A stretch of DNA of 64,000 nt from Laburnicola sp. R22_1 (lineage: Eukaryota > Ascomycota > Dothideomycetes > Pleosporales > Didymosphaeriaceae): NCBI GenBank assembly GCA_014281115.1, contig JACONQ010000015.1, forward strand, positions 186,001 through 250,000. The letters are read 5' to 3'. A model generated the notes under the pieces. The model did no database searches. It saw nothing but the letters and a program-made list of their open reading frames with translations, and had not been told where the DNA came from. Position numbers and translations under genes: made by a program. Of this stretch, positions 1 to 11,568 are shown piece after piece. Position 1 is the stretch's first letter. The number at the start of each line of letters is the position of its first letter.

Positions 1-413
1 TAATTAATAACTAATTATGTAATAAAAATAGTATTATTATATTAAATAATTAAAGACTAGTATTTTCTCTATAATTTTATTAAAAAATTAAAATTATAGC
101 TTAACTACTAAAAAAGTTATAAAGCTTTATAATAATTACTTATTTAGACTATTTATATATATCTACGCAAGTCTGCGTATATCTATATATCTCTAAGTAT
201 TTTTATGCTAGTAAATTGCTTATATAAAAATATATATAAATACATAAGTCTGCGCACATCTGCGCACAATTTGCACAGTTAAGCAGAAAAACTTTCCTAA
301 TATAGCGTCTCTTAGAGTCTTAGTAGTGTGTAAGGTAGAAAGGTAGCTAGTAGAGTAGGCAGCCTAAAATAGGCGAGTCTTAAAAAGGCTAGGGTTGTAA
401 AAATAACCTAGCT
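1..413. repeat. AT-rich, RIP-like transposon remnant (island edge)
   Basis: The sequence is very rich in A and T, has no usable reading frame and is full of TAA/TAG triplets on both strands. Composition changes abruptly at about 530 to ordinary GC-balanced DNA. This is how RIP-mutated transposon relics look in Pezizomycotina. No transposon family can be recognised in this piece. Confidence 0.7.
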
Positions 414-531
414 AATAGTAACCTATAGTTAACGCAAGTCGTAAGTTGGTGGTTATAGCCACAGCCTTGGGCAATAGTAACCCATGGTTGACGCAAGTCG
501 TAAGTCGGTGGTTATAGCCACAGCCTCGGGC
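414..531. repeat. 59-bp tandem duplication, two copies
   Basis: Copy 1 is 414-472 and copy 2 is 473-531. They have equal length and no indels. They differ at five positions, all transitions, and copy 1 always carries the T or A where copy 2 carries the C or G. The duplication sits exactly on the boundary between the AT-rich island and GC-balanced DNA. Confidence 0.9.
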
Positions 532-1460
532 GAAACAGCGCGCCAGACCATCCCAGATCCGCATCCCCCACCATCCAATGTCCGCCGCCCCCTCCATCCC
601 CTCATCATGCAGGCGCAAAAAAAAGGCAAACAGACCCCCCTAGCGCCGATCACCAACCAACCGAACCGGTCAGCGCAGGGCAGATTCTCCACAGTGCGCA
701 CGCCACATGCACGTGTCCAATGCAAGAAATTTGATGTCCGTCGCCGAGTCTCGTCTCGTCTCAGGCCCCCGTCCCCACGAACCCACTCATCCTAGAAAAA
801 TCCGCGACAAGTTAACGTTGTGCGAGGGAGATGATGGCCAGTGGGTCGATCCGGGAAGCCGACTTGGTGCTTGGCTGGGACGAGTTTCGGAGATTGGAGA
901 TTCGACGGCAATGAGGGACGGCGGGATGATTCGCTGCATGCACGTGATTGTGTGTGTGGAAGCGTGCAAGCGTGTGCGTTCCCGGGCGGCGGGCGTCGTC
1001 GTATTGATAAGCGAGGGGTGCTTGGGGAATGTGAAACTTGTCTACGGACGTCAGCGGGATGCCAATGTTAGAAGATGATAAAAGTGCCCAGGTGTGGGAT
1101 TCAGCGGCCCTGAGTACATGACAGGCAAGAAGGCTCCCTCGTCTGTCTGTTGATCCAACCTCGACATTGATGGTGAGATGAGGAAACTCCTACCCAGATA
1201 CTAGGAGTCGAAATGAAAAGAGGGTATTGGATTGGCCGTCGGGAATGACAAGGACGCAGAAGAGCAATAATGTACAACTAGTCCAACTTAGGCGGCCGCC
1301 GTTGCATCATTCGCGTAGTTAGTCGAAGACTTGCCTAGGGATCCCTGCTCCTGCTCTCCTAGTTGATATTGTACACCGAAATGCCGTTTGCAGTCTGTCG
1401 TGCAGCTGCATGGTCGTTTGATGACTGCGTAACGGATCGAGCGGATGGTGGCACGCATCA
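532..1460. other. No gene recognised
   Basis: GC-balanced DNA. Several short open frames exist on both strands, but none has a recognisable motif, splice structure or protein-like composition. I see nothing else in it. Confidence 0.5.
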
Positions 1461-1595
1461 TCAGGCGTGGATCTCGCCGGAGCCCTCGCAGATGTGGCAG
1501 GTCTGCGTGCCGGTGTTTTTGCAGTGGGAACATTTGGCTCCGCCGCAGGTATCGCATTTGGTGGTTCCATTTCCTCGACACGTTGGGCACTGCAT
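1461..1595 (-). CDS. Tiny DnaJ-type cysteine-rich zinc-binding protein (44 aa)
   Basis: This single-exon frame encodes 44 residues made almost entirely of four CxxC motifs (CPTC, CDTC, CSHC, CHIC). Two are followed by the G-x-G signature (CRGNG, CEGSG) of the zinc-binding cysteine-rich region of type I DnaJ/Hsp40 chaperones. There is no J domain or substrate-binding domain, so it is not a chaperone in the usual sense. By family knowledge it should bind two zinc ions. The open frame extends 86 codons further upstream, but that part is low-complexity Ser/Pro/Leu. The ATG at 1595 is chosen because the conserved core begins at once. A TATA-like box lies about 236 bp upstream. The role is unknown; a redox or zinc-dependent scaffold is possible. 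Confidence 0.65.
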   Translation of the reverse strand: MQCPTCRGNGTTKCDTCGGAKCSHCKNTGTQTCHICEGSGEIHA

Positions 1596-1830
1596 TGCAA
1601 GGAAGGCGTGGTGGTGGAGCGGGGAGGAGGCGTAGCAGTGGCTGGAAGGGAGAGCACGGCGGTTGGTGGAGAAGTGAAGATCGGAGAGGGAGGGAAGTAG
1701 GTAAGGTAGCTGGTCAACAGACAGGCGGTGGTGCAGACTGAAGGAGAGAGGAAGTGAAGACAGGAAGGAGGGCTCGGATGGTCTGGCGTTCGAAACAGGA
1801 AGGCTGCAGTAGCCGGCGGCTTTCAAACCT

Positions 1831-1837
1831 TTATATA
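1831..1837 (-). promoter_or_regulatory. TATA-like box upstream of the zinc-binding microprotein
   Basis: The minus strand reads TATATAA here, 236 bp before the ATG at 1595. The spacing would suit a promoter with a 5' untranslated region of roughly 200 bp. It is a motif only. Confidence 0.3.
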
Positions 1838-2274
1838 CCCTTTGTTCAATCAAGAGAGCCTGCCTGTAGGTCGACTCTTCAGCTGGGCTGGGACCCTGAA
1901 ATTGGTGAAGCGCAGCGCTCAGCCGCGAGGAAGATGTGACAGCATGTCAAGGACCGATAGCAGCATTGTCCCTCACGGCTCTGGTTGCCTCGCCTGAGTC
2001 TGTGTTCCAATGTTGCCCTGGCCCTGCAACCAATGGCATCGAGGTCGGAGATTACTTCCTGCCGGCTCAACCGTACGAGACAGGCAGACGATGGCAAGGG
2101 CGAGATGAGATTGACACGGATCGTGACATCATCGAGGCGGGAGGCACACTTAGATGGAAACACGCTATGACGTACTTAAATTGTGGGCTCCTAGGTTATT
2201 TCTACCCCTTTAATAATTACTATTTTCTAAGTAAAAATAGATACCCTATAATATATAAAAAACTATAAAATATT

Positions 2275-2362
2275 TAGTACTAAGCAGAGGGCTCTACTTT
2301 ATTTATTATAGTATTTAAGATAAAAGCCTTTATTATTCTACCCCTAGGTAGTTAATTTAACG
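2275..2362 (-). repeat. Dispersed repeat copy A
   Basis: This matches, in reverse orientation, the repeats at 51222-51333 and 54551-54660. Shared stretches include CTACCTAGGGG and AAGGCTTTNATCTTAAAT. It diverges mostly by C/T and G/A differences. Confidence 0.75.
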
Positions 2363-2448
2363 CCACACATAAAATATTTAGTAAAGTATTTATTATTTTT
2401 AAAGATATCAATGTAGTTTATTAGAAGGAATACACTCTTGTAAGTTTT

Positions 2449-2538
2449 AATTACTAAGTAGGGGGCTTTGCTTTTTTTGTTATATTATTTAAGATAAAAG
2501 CCTTTGTCGTCCTACCCCTAGGTAGATTAAATTAACGC
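2449..2538 (-). repeat. Dispersed repeat copy B
   Basis: Second copy of the same element about 175 bp downstream of copy A and in the same orientation. It is closer to the 51-kb copy than copy A is, sharing the run of A/T before the GC-rich GGGGGCTTTGC block. Confidence 0.8.
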
Positions 2539-3433
2539 TATATTAGAACTTAGAAGGAATATAAAAAGACTTAGGCTAACTAAAATAACGCTCCTACTAG
2601 CCTTCTAGTAACTATAGTAGTTATAGTAGATAAGATTATAGTAGCAAGCACAGAGGATATTACAGAGACTATAATAATAATAGCTTCGGCCTAGCTAGTT
2701 AGATAACTAGTAATAAATCATATACGCTGCCTTAGGATAAATAAGATCCTTTAGACTATTACTACTATAGTATTATTAGTTATTAAAGATCTTTGTTGTG
2801 TAGAGATTCTAACCAAGGTTAAGTCCGCACTATACATAGAGAGGAGTAAAACAGGAGGCACTAAAATCTAGTACCTAGCACATAGTAATATTATTAGTTA
2901 TATTAAGTGCAACTGTAATATATACTAGGTTATCCTATTACGTAACTTCTCTTAGTCTATAGGTAGTGTGCTATAATGTCCGCACACTCCCCTATATATA
3001 TAGTACCAGTACATTCTATAAGTATCTAGCTATTATAGCTGTGGCTTTGGGTTGGCTCCGCTGCCGCCATAACACAGAGTCGCAGACAATACTCTAGAGG
3101 CTAGGAGAGTAAGAAGGCATTAGCGGAAGGACGGCGTCGTGACTAATAGGCTCCCATAGTAGCGAAGGGCACAGCTATTAAGACTATATAGCTCGCATCT
3201 ATCTACTACGCAGCATATATTTCTAACTATATATAGTTAGATCTTAGAGATGCCCTACTATTATATATAACATTATTGTTATACTTACTATATAATTTTA
3301 TAGCCAACGCGCTAACTTCTTTTTATTAACACTATCTTAAAACGCTTTTCTATGTTAACAATAGTAGAAGGGATAACTGCTATTATTATAATATTTTTAT
3401 CAGAAACCTCTTAGTCGTAAAAAAAAACCATAC

Positions 3434-3513
3434 AATTATATAGTGCTGCTAATAATAATAGGTAGTGTTTACTATATAATTATATAGTGCCGCTAATAAT
3501 AATAGGCAGTGTT
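3434..3513. repeat. 44-bp tandem repeat, about 1.8 copies
   Basis: Copies start at 3434 and 3478. In the shared 36 bp they differ at two positions, both C/T, and the first copy has the T each time, as in the 59-bp duplication at 414-531. Confidence 0.75.
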
Positions 3514-3690
3514 AAAATATATGCGCAGATTGTATTAAATTACAATAACACTAAAATACTAAAAGGCAGCGCACGCACCTAGTAAGTAATTAGAAATAGG
3601 TTTTAAATATATATTATACATACAAATTTAGGTGAGTAAGCTGTTCTCTAAGCCCTAGCTGTATATAGTTAGGGATGCGTGCCGCGCAGT

Positions 3691-5490
3691 TGATGCGTGC
3701 CATGCAGTCTCCCCCAGCCGTGCCTGGAGTGCCGGACGGGCCTCGAAAACACCCGGAGCAATCGCATCCGCACCTCAGTCATCTAGCGTGTTTGCGCTCT
3801 GCCTAGCGAATCCCTGGGCCACATGTGCACGCAACGTCACTCGAGGCCGGCACAGCGGGTGTGCCCTTGGGATTTCTGCTCTCTGCCTCGCTGTTCTGGC
3901 ACTGTTGCCCTGGTGGGGACCATGGGATGCACAGCGTAATGCCTTCCTGATAAGTAAGGCACGCATACACGTGGCAGCTGCAGGAGCGTTTGGGGCGAGC
4001 CGTAGTGGTGGGTAGGGCTGAGGTGTGATAGGGCAATCGGGCTGCAGAATACTCCAGAACAGGGACTCTGTGGTCCTTGGGCCCTCCCAGTGGCTGCTGC
4101 TGCTCGAGGTGTATATACATGATGCGGTATGGGGGCCGGTGCCTTGACTGAACTTTTGCGGCGCTTGGCGCGTCGTCGGCATGGTCGTGGAGACTGGTTT
4201 GTTCTGGGGGGAAACAGGGACGTCGGCCTGAAGCTCCAAGTGCCGCCTGTTGATTACCTACCACGCCGAGCGGACTCTACACAGCGCGACTCTGTTTGTA
4301 CGTCAGTGCCAGAGCATCCGAATGCTAGTGGACATCTCGAGAGCAGAAAGCTGCTGCGGAGAAGGCCAGCCGCGATAGCCCCCAGCATACATAGGCTCAA
4401 CCTAACCGAGGGGAGGAATACCAAAAAACGTAGACCAACTGCTAGTGTAGACACGAAAGGAGCCACATCCTGGGTAGGCACAACATCTCCCGTAGCCATG
4501 TGCACGCACTCACACGAGAGACAGGCCCTCAAACTTGATTTGCATATTGACGCAAAGGTCCGCGTGAGCAGTGTACAGGGGTGGGCGCTATCGACAGAAT
4601 GAGGCCATTGGAAATAGCACCATCCGTATCATCGTGCATTACCGGATGCCGCAGAAGCAAATCATGTATGGTATCTATAGAACTTGTGCGACATAGGTAG
4701 TGAGTGTCGGGAACATCCGAGCCGCTGCCGTGGCCTTATCAAGATAACTTCACCTCGGTTTCCCTCATTCAGGGCTAGTGGTTACTCGTACACGCTGCTA
4801 TGGATCCTAAATCGCCGACTACCTTACGCATGTGTCTAAAGAGGCATATCACGATCTCAAAAATGCCGCTTGCGACATATTATGATGCTAGGCTGAGAGA
4901 GAGCATGCTGCAATTCCCAGAAACTGTTATCTTGACAGCAATTCCGACACAGCGCGCACGCACAACCATATCACTCAACGCCTACCCTATAGTGCAACGT
5001 CATGACCGGCAAGTGTGCAAGTTGTAAGATGGCCCGGCAGAGTTTAGTGCCTCAGTCCTGATCCACTAGTATACATGTCATTGATGACAAGCCTGCACGG
5101 CATTCACAACTTCGCCATGAGGCGCGAGGTTAAACTGGGTCTTTCCAACGACGCGGGACCGTCGTAGATGTTCGCTTCAACGGCTCGTGTGTTGATCTGA
5201 TCGCATGCAAGTTAGAAAGCGTTACCTTCCACGGGGGGGTCTGATTGACTTACGTGCTGCAACCCCAATTGGTCTACACGCTGTACACCCAATAGCCGCA
5301 TGCAAGTCTCTGTTTCTGCTTTGAGTACTGTATAGATAGTCAGCACAGTACATACGCAATCCGAGCTGCAGGGAGGGGAGCGGAGTTCAGATGTACGTCA
5401 TGAGGCTCTGACGATCCGCCCCATGGTGGCGCAAGGGGTAACGCCCGATCCACAAACGTGCAGTGCAACTTGATCAAGCCTCACTGGGGA
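3691..5490. other. No gene recognised
   Basis: GC-balanced DNA with overlapping open frames of about 150 codons on both strands (roughly 3775-4264 and 4129-4602). None has a recognisable motif or splice signals joining it to another exon, and the frames shadow one another. I treat the stretch as non-coding, possibly an old duplicated or transposon-derived segment. Confidence 0.4.
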
Positions 5491-6928
5491 TCAGTGCGTT
5501 GAAAGAGAGGTGCTCGGCTTACTTTCCAAAACCCTAGCAACACCCTCCTTTCCACCGGCGCCCAAGCCGAACAATGCAGCCCGACCAACACCCACGCCCC
5601 TCGCCCCAAGGCACAAAGCTTTCACGACATCGGTTCCTCTCTTGACACCTCCGTCAACCCACACCTCGATTCTGTCGAATACTTCGGGGCAGTATTTGCG
5701 AATTTCCAACAGCGTGTGCACAGCGGGAGGTGCCGTGTCGAGAGCGCGTCCACCGTGGTTGGACAGTATCATAGCTTTGACCTGCGGGGCGTGGAGACTG
5801 GCGAGGTAGGCGTCCTCGTGGGTCTGAATACCCTTCAGTACGATGGGTAAATCAGTGTGTTGCGCAAGCCAGGGAAGAGTCGTCTTCCAGGTGAGATCTG
5901 CGGCCGTGCCCCAGAAAAGACTCTGTCCCACGCCCATATTCTTCGGCGGACTTGGAGTGTTCGCGTCTGCGCTCGTCTTGCTTACACTCGGATCTTGTTG
6001 TACGGCGGCTTTGACGGGCAGGTTTGCGCCGATGTTCTTACTCCGCTCGTCTTCCTCTCTTTTGCCTGGGACCGGTGCATCGAGCGTCAGACAGATGAAC
6101 TTGATCTGTGGTAGCTTCTTCATTCGTGCGAGCATGGCCTCGCTCTTCGCTCGTTCAGTCTGGACATACAGCTGCCAGCCGAAGACCTGTCCATCTTTTG
6201 CATCCGCAACGATCTGCTCGGGCGTCATGGACGCGTTTTGGGAGATGACCTGCATAGCACCGTACTGCTCGCATGCTTGCGCAATGCCCCGTTCGCCATC
6301 CGGATGCGCCAGCCGCGCCATTGCGGCGGGAGAGACGTATATAGGCAACTTGACTTTGTGTCCCAGAAAGCTCGTGGACGTATCGCAATTCACGCAGTCC
6401 ACGAAGACCCTCGGCCGGACCAAGATCTGCCTATAGACCGTATTGTTCAGCTTCTTGGACGCCAAGTCATCGCTCGCAGAGTAATAATATGCCCATGCCT
6501 TCCGACTAATGTTCTTTGTAGCCACCTCCTCAATCTCGTCGATATTCAAGATAGTGTCCAGATCCACTGGGCCGTCTTGCACCGCGTCACCCGTCTCCAC
6601 CGGTGACTTTTCGGCGGAGGGGAGCGTGTCTGGGTTGAGCGTGCCGAGTTTCTGTTCGGGTTTGAGGTTTTCTTCGAGGATGCCGGGCGGGTGGATCGGG
6701 TCGTATTCTTCGGTCGCGTCGGTGCCAGCGAGCTGGAGGATGACCTTTGCGCCGCCGGGATGCTCGGAGATAAAGTCGGTTACATCGTAGACGCTGCCAT
6801 ATAGAATGACCCAGCAGCTGTCTGCGGTGTTGTGCTTCGCGACTTCCCAGTCATCAGCGTCACTCTCGAGCTTCAATTGTCTCACGAAGAACGTGCTCAC
6901 CTTCAGCGTAGTCAAAAACCTTCGCCAT
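5491..6928 (-). CDS. Cytochrome b2-type FMN-dependent L-lactate dehydrogenase-like enzyme
   Basis: Two exons: 6901-6928 and 5491-6842, with a 58-bp intron (6843-6900) that splits the first valine codon of the haem domain. The product is 459 aa. Residues 1-80 are a cytochrome b5 domain with haem ligands in HPGG (37-40) and in DPIHPP (His60). The FMN-binding TIM barrel follows, with LDAP (Asp264), LKG (Lys346) and the catalytic SNHGGR (His372, Arg375). Family members oxidise L-lactate or another 2-hydroxy acid, passing electrons from FMN to haem to cytochrome c. There is no mitochondrial presequence, so the native acceptor and location are uncertain. The C-terminus ends about 25-30 residues earlier than usual, and I could not find a convincing extra exon. 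The ATG at 6928 is chosen because it restores the usual start of the b5 domain; an in-frame upstream ATG at 6960 would translate the intron. Confidence 0.88.
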
Positions 6929-7569
6929 GTTCGCTCAATCTCAATAGCTTCTTCCTCCAATCAAATGTCGCTCAATTGTAACACACAGAACAACAGTGCC
7001 AGATCCTCCCACAGATAATCTTCTGGTGTGAAAGAATATAAAGCACAGTACTTACAGCCGACAGAGAAAAGGAAACCAGAATTCGATGACCGATAAGCTC
7101 ACGTTCTATAGCCGACAAGGTGCGCCCGCGGCAGGAGGCGGCATTTGCGGGGTGGAATTTCGGGGCACCCTCTACCGAACAACCCAACATCGCCCTGAGA
7201 GCTGCAACACCACGATTGCTACGCATCTCTTCGAACGGCACGGAGATGAGTTGGGGGTAGTCTAAGCTAAATAGTATACTGTGTATACAACCCTGTTCGT
7301 TCTGAGATTTCCGCCAAGTGTTCCTGTTCATGATGGAAGGCTAGGTTCAAAAGCGGCGGCGTTTGACACTCTTGGCCTTGTTTCTAGATGGATGTTCCGA
7401 GCAGGAACATAGCAAGTCTACAGCTGGGTATAATCATCGTTCTATGCTATTCACCTGTGCTTCGCCCCAGCGCCATCGTTCATCTCGTAACCACCTTGCA
7501 GCTTTTCAACCTCCTTCGCTATACGCTTTGGTCGGCACCACTCCCCAAGCATACCTTACCAAGCATACC
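6929..7569. other. Intergenic; no gene recognised
   Basis: 640 bp between the start of the lactate dehydrogenase-like gene and the stop of the Far11 gene, both on the minus strand. It should hold the promoter of the former and the 3' end of the latter. A small open frame at 6972-7331 has no recognisable features. Confidence 0.4.
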
Positions 7570-10500
7570 TTACCAAGCATCAATAGAAACCGGCTCAAGA
7601 TCCGGGTCATTCTCATCGCCCCAATCCATCTTCTCCAGCTCCCTCCTGAAGAAGTCCTGCTCATGCTCAAGCACACCGCTCCTCGCGCCCATACCCTCGG
7701 GGTATCTTTTCAGATTATGCCAATGTGTCAGCGCTCGCAGCGCCTGTTCCAGCGGCACGCTCTCGTCCACTTCAGCGTCAACGTCGCTGCCGGCTAGCCA
7801 ATCGTCTCGCAGCTCCGGCCTACAGTGCAGATAAACAGCCGTGATGACGCGCATGTTGGCCTGTCTCCATTTTCTCCCGCAGTATGGAACCTGGTTTTTG
7901 AACAGCTTCAGCGTGTAAAGACGAAGTTGCGGTTGTGGAACCTTGAGGCTCTTCCTTAGAAACTGCCCGGACTTGTAGGAGACAAGCATGAGGTTCCGAT
8001 GCGCCTTGTTCTTGCAGACTTTCTGCATGATGCGCAAATAATTAATCGAAGTGAAGAAGGCCCGCCAAGAGAAGGTGGTGATCGGTTCTTTTGGAAGCTC
8101 ATGTGTTGGGAACCCCAGCTCGTCGACCTCCGGCGGTTGAGGCACAGCCGACGGTGATGATTGCTCCATCTCCGCCTCTGGGCCTTCGTTCTCGTCACGA
8201 CGCATCCTGATAGGAGGCGGAAGGGCATCGTCGGAGTCAGAGTCGATTTCAGGCTTCTCTTCAGGGTCTTCTCGTTCCACGCCTATCCTCGAGTGAGATC
8301 GACAGAAGTAGAAGAAACTGTGTCCATTATTAGAACAATCCATTTGTGGGCAGAGAGGCACTCACTTAAGCTCTTCCTGCTCGCACTTGAAGTTGACGAC
8401 CTTTTCGATTTCTTGAACTTGCAGGAGCTTCAATATAAGTGGCACATAACTGGAATCCACGAGAAGCTGATTGATATACTCGTATTTTAGAATGTCTAAA
8501 AAGGATAAGTATCATCCAGTAGGTGGATGAGTGGGTGACTTACGAGAGACCTTGAACCATTTCAACGTCAGCATAAGAATACCAGACACAGCTTTGTCGC
8601 AAACTTCGTGCGTGCGCATCGTGTCTAATTCTTCATTCATAGCTACAGTACCGTTATGCCCGTTGACTCCATTGGTCTCAGCTCTACCTCCTGTGCCGTT
8701 CTGGCCGTCTTGGTATTGAAAACCGCTTTGAAGGCCGTTGCTTCCGTTTGCTTGAGTGACGAGAGCTGTGACGTGAGTTAAGACCGCTCTTATTAGGACG
8801 ATTATAACGGATTGGAGAGTGGGAAGAGCTTTGCGCTGTAGGATTGTTAGATGGCCATGCTTATAAAACGGAAGGGTGGTCTTACATAGAACTCCTCAAC
8901 GAGATCCATCCGCTCATCTGTACTTCCCGATGGAGGCATATCCTTCTTAGGAGCATCTTTCTTCGGTTCCAAAGAAAGTTCATCAATATCAGCGTTCTCG
9001 TCCGCGCCTGACCAGCCTCGCTCGTATTTCATGAACTGCACACGTTCTTCCCATAGTTGCTTCATGGCCCTTGTAGCGCGCATGCGCTTGGCAAACAAAT
9101 CGGCTGCTTCTAATATCGATGTGGGAATATCGGGTCCGTCCCATTTACGCCCTACGAGCAAATCTTGCAGGTCGGTCGAGCCTTTGCCACCAAGCTTGTT
9201 GCTTGTTTCATCTAAAGGTGGATACAAGAACGGGAACATCTGATTTGTTTGGTAATTTTGCTTCTTCCCACCTTTCCCGCTGGGTCCGGCCGGGGAAGGC
9301 GGAGGTGACGGTGCGGGAGTCGCAATATGCACAGGTTGGTGCAGGATAGAAGTATTATTGCCACTCATATCTCCGAGTCCTGATCCAAACACATGGTTGC
9401 CTGCAACCTTATTCGGATGATTCTTCAGCGGTGGTAAGATAGAGTTATTTTCGGGCTCCAACGGGAAAATGGGAGGCGGAGGATTGTACGCAGGATACTT
9501 GGAGAGTATCTCTTGACGAAATAGATGGTAGTCTAGAGGGGACGCCGTGATTATAGGGTGGCCTTTGGCATCCATGGATTCAAAATCACCGTCCTTGAAG
9601 GTGTCTTTTGCTTTCTCAACCTCCGTGAGTCCTCCAAATGATACCAGCATGGTTTTCCATAGCATGAGGCATACTTTCGAAAGCGGCAGTCCGATCGTGT
9701 CATCCCACCGCATCTTGGAGATGATCTCTACAAGCAGTATCAGAAGCCCAGGCTCTTCAAGGTTCAGAAGTGCGCTTCTCAGTGTCAAATCGCTCTTCTC
9801 TTTCTCTTCCACACGCGCGGCCTCAAGCACAACATAGACGGCAGTCATGCTACACCACACTTCACGACGCTCGGCGTCTCTCCCATCGCGCCGTACGTCC
9901 GGTTCCGCGTCAACACCGCACGCTCGTAGGCAGGCGTAACGGAGTTGGTGTACAAGCGTCTGAAAACCATCTAGATCGATCAATAGTCGGACATTCTTCC
10001 GGATCGAATGAACCTGCTGACGGGACTTTGCATAGGTACCTGCGGGATGGCCATCTCCAGGGAGGTCGTCTGGAGAGGAGGTATCAACGCTCTCAGAGCT
10101 CGGAGAGAGCGGAAGGCCAGAACTCTCGTACCAGCATCCAAGCAGAATATAAACCAGTGCCTCTAGCTTCTTCAGCCGCAACACGGGTTCCGCTTGCCTG
10201 ATCCCACCGAGCAAGTACTGGAGAAATTCGCTCTGCTGCTGCCGAGTAGCATTGGCCCAGTCTAACCCACCATCCTCGTACGGTGTGTCGTTCAAGCCAT
10301 TGAATGTACCCCACTCCTGCGCGAACGTTGTCTGTGCTTTTAGCAACATTGCCTGCTCTTCCACGCTGTATGAAAACCATTCCTCAAGCTCGTCTTCGAA
10401 CGATGATGCATCTTCGTAGGAAAAAGCGTAGGGGGTAGGGTCGACTCTAGGCAGGTCGCTCACGAGGCTTCGCAATTGCATGAGGGAATCGGTCGGTTGG

Positions 10501-10811
10501 TTCGCGTCTGGTGGCGGCGCAGGCGGTGCCGGAGGTGGAAGATGTAAAGGCGCGGGCGTGGGAACTGAGTTGTCTCGCCGCAGCCCTGGGCGTGCAGGTA
10601 GCGGTGCACTGGGCCCTTCGGGCAGAGCTGGTCGGTTTGCGCCCTCATTGAACAGGAGTCCTTGTTGCTCGGCGGTGTCGAGCGGGAGATCAAGCTCTTC
10701 GGCAGGCTCGGCTTCGATGACTGGCGTTTGCGTGCCGGGCATGCCGAGCAGCTCGGCTTCGTCGATTACAGGAGGCACGAGCGGCTCATCGGGCGCGTTG
10801 CTGCTGTTCAT
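7570..10811 (-). CDS. ham-2: Far11/HAM-2/PRO22, STRIPAK complex subunit (STRIP1/2 homologue)
   Basis: Four exons: 8886-10811, 8544-8835, 8366-8495 and 7570-8317. The introns are 50, 48 and 48 bp and all phases agree, giving 1031 aa. The N-terminal half, from about residue 110, is an N1221-type domain (DPTPYAFSYEDASSFEDEL, then a helical repeat region). The C-terminal half is the DUF3402 domain, including FFTSINYLRIMQKVCKNKAH and QVPYCGRKWRQANM near the end. This is the family of yeast Far11, Neurospora HAM-2, Sordaria PRO22 and animal STRIP1/2. In filamentous fungi it is a core STRIPAK component on the nuclear envelope/ER, needed for hyphal fusion and sexual development and for linking PP2A to MAP-kinase signalling. 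The N-terminal 100 residues are low-complexity and Pro-rich. The ATG at 10811 is preferred over a more upstream in-frame ATG at 10916 because the extension is not family-like; the choice is not certain. Confidence 0.92.
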
Positions 10812-11568
10812 CGTGGCTCGCGTCGAATGCTTCGGTGTGGAGGGGCGCCGTCGTGAGGAGAGTTTACCGTAGCCACCATGTTCGGCGAAGACGTTACACC
10901 CGGCCCATTTCACCAAGGGAACGAGGAGCAGTGACTACTGGAATGTGCGAGGCAGCGGCCGCCAGACAGTGGGAAGTAGAATGCTCCGCGTCAATGCCAA
11001 GCGTGAATGGCTCGTGCCTTCCTCCGCCTACCAGCCAATCACGACTCGGATAGAAGTTCCACACTTAGGTAAACACACTGCAGAAACATACGTTCTAGGA
11101 CCGAACCGACGTGTGAAATCGGAATACGTTCTAGGACCGAACCGTCGTGTGAAATCAGAACAGATTGATTGTCATAAAACTAGCTGTCGTCAAAAAGCCC
11201 TTGCTCCCTCCGAATATGTGCACCAAGAACTAGAAAGAATCGAACATGCGCCTCTTACTCCAAGCTCTGGTCAGCCTTTGCACCTCAGAGGCACGCATAT
11301 GGCTGCATAAGCACATAAGGACAACATCCCAATCCCACCAAATGAGCGTGAATCGGTACATGCATCTTGAAAGCCCCCTAAGTAGTAGAACTCGCATCCC
11401 AACAAGCCCCAAGCAAGGAAGATTATAAAGGAAAAAAGACCCTGAAGATGTGTTTTGCGCCCAAATAGGCACCGCTGGCAAGGATGAGGCCGCCCTAACC
11501 TGCTCTATGACTTAGAACCGCCTGGCCACAACCCAGCTGTAAGGTATGGCAACCTGAGTTCGGTCATC
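10812..11568. other. Intergenic between cbf1 and ham-2
   Basis: The interval holds the promoter of ham-2 and the 3' region of cbf1. It contains a 36-bp tandem repeat at 11089-11160. No gene is seen. Confidence 0.45.
11089..11160. repeat. 36-bp tandem repeat, two copies
   Basis: Copies are 11089-11124 and 11125-11160, each beginning TACGTTCTAGGACCGAACCG. They differ at only two positions. They lie about 280-350 bp upstream of the ham-2 start codon. Confidence 0.9.

Larger units (their letters stand above)
2170..3690. repeat. AT-rich transposon island with RIP-like decay
   Basis: This AT-rich block has stops in every frame and abrupt compositional borders. It contains two copies of an element also found in the 51-55 kb island (2275-2362 and 2449-2538), a segment shared in inverted form with 54430-54495 (about 3366-3432), and a 44-bp tandem repeat (3434-3513). 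A less AT-rich strip at about 3040-3180 may be a younger or less mutated fragment. No intact coding sequence survives. Confidence 0.75.

Noticed and set aside
3775..4602. Overlapping open frames of about 150 codons on both strands
   Set aside because: They shadow one another, contain no family motif, show no splice structure and have composition expected of GC-rich non-coding DNA.
5400..5450. Possible tRNA-like A box (GGTGGCGCAAGGGG)
   Set aside because: No matching B box (GGTTCGAANCC) or cloverleaf could be built around it.
10811..10916. Longer Far11 start at 10916
   Set aside because: The added 35 residues are basic and Ser-rich and do not look like the family N-terminus. The alternative cannot be fully excluded.
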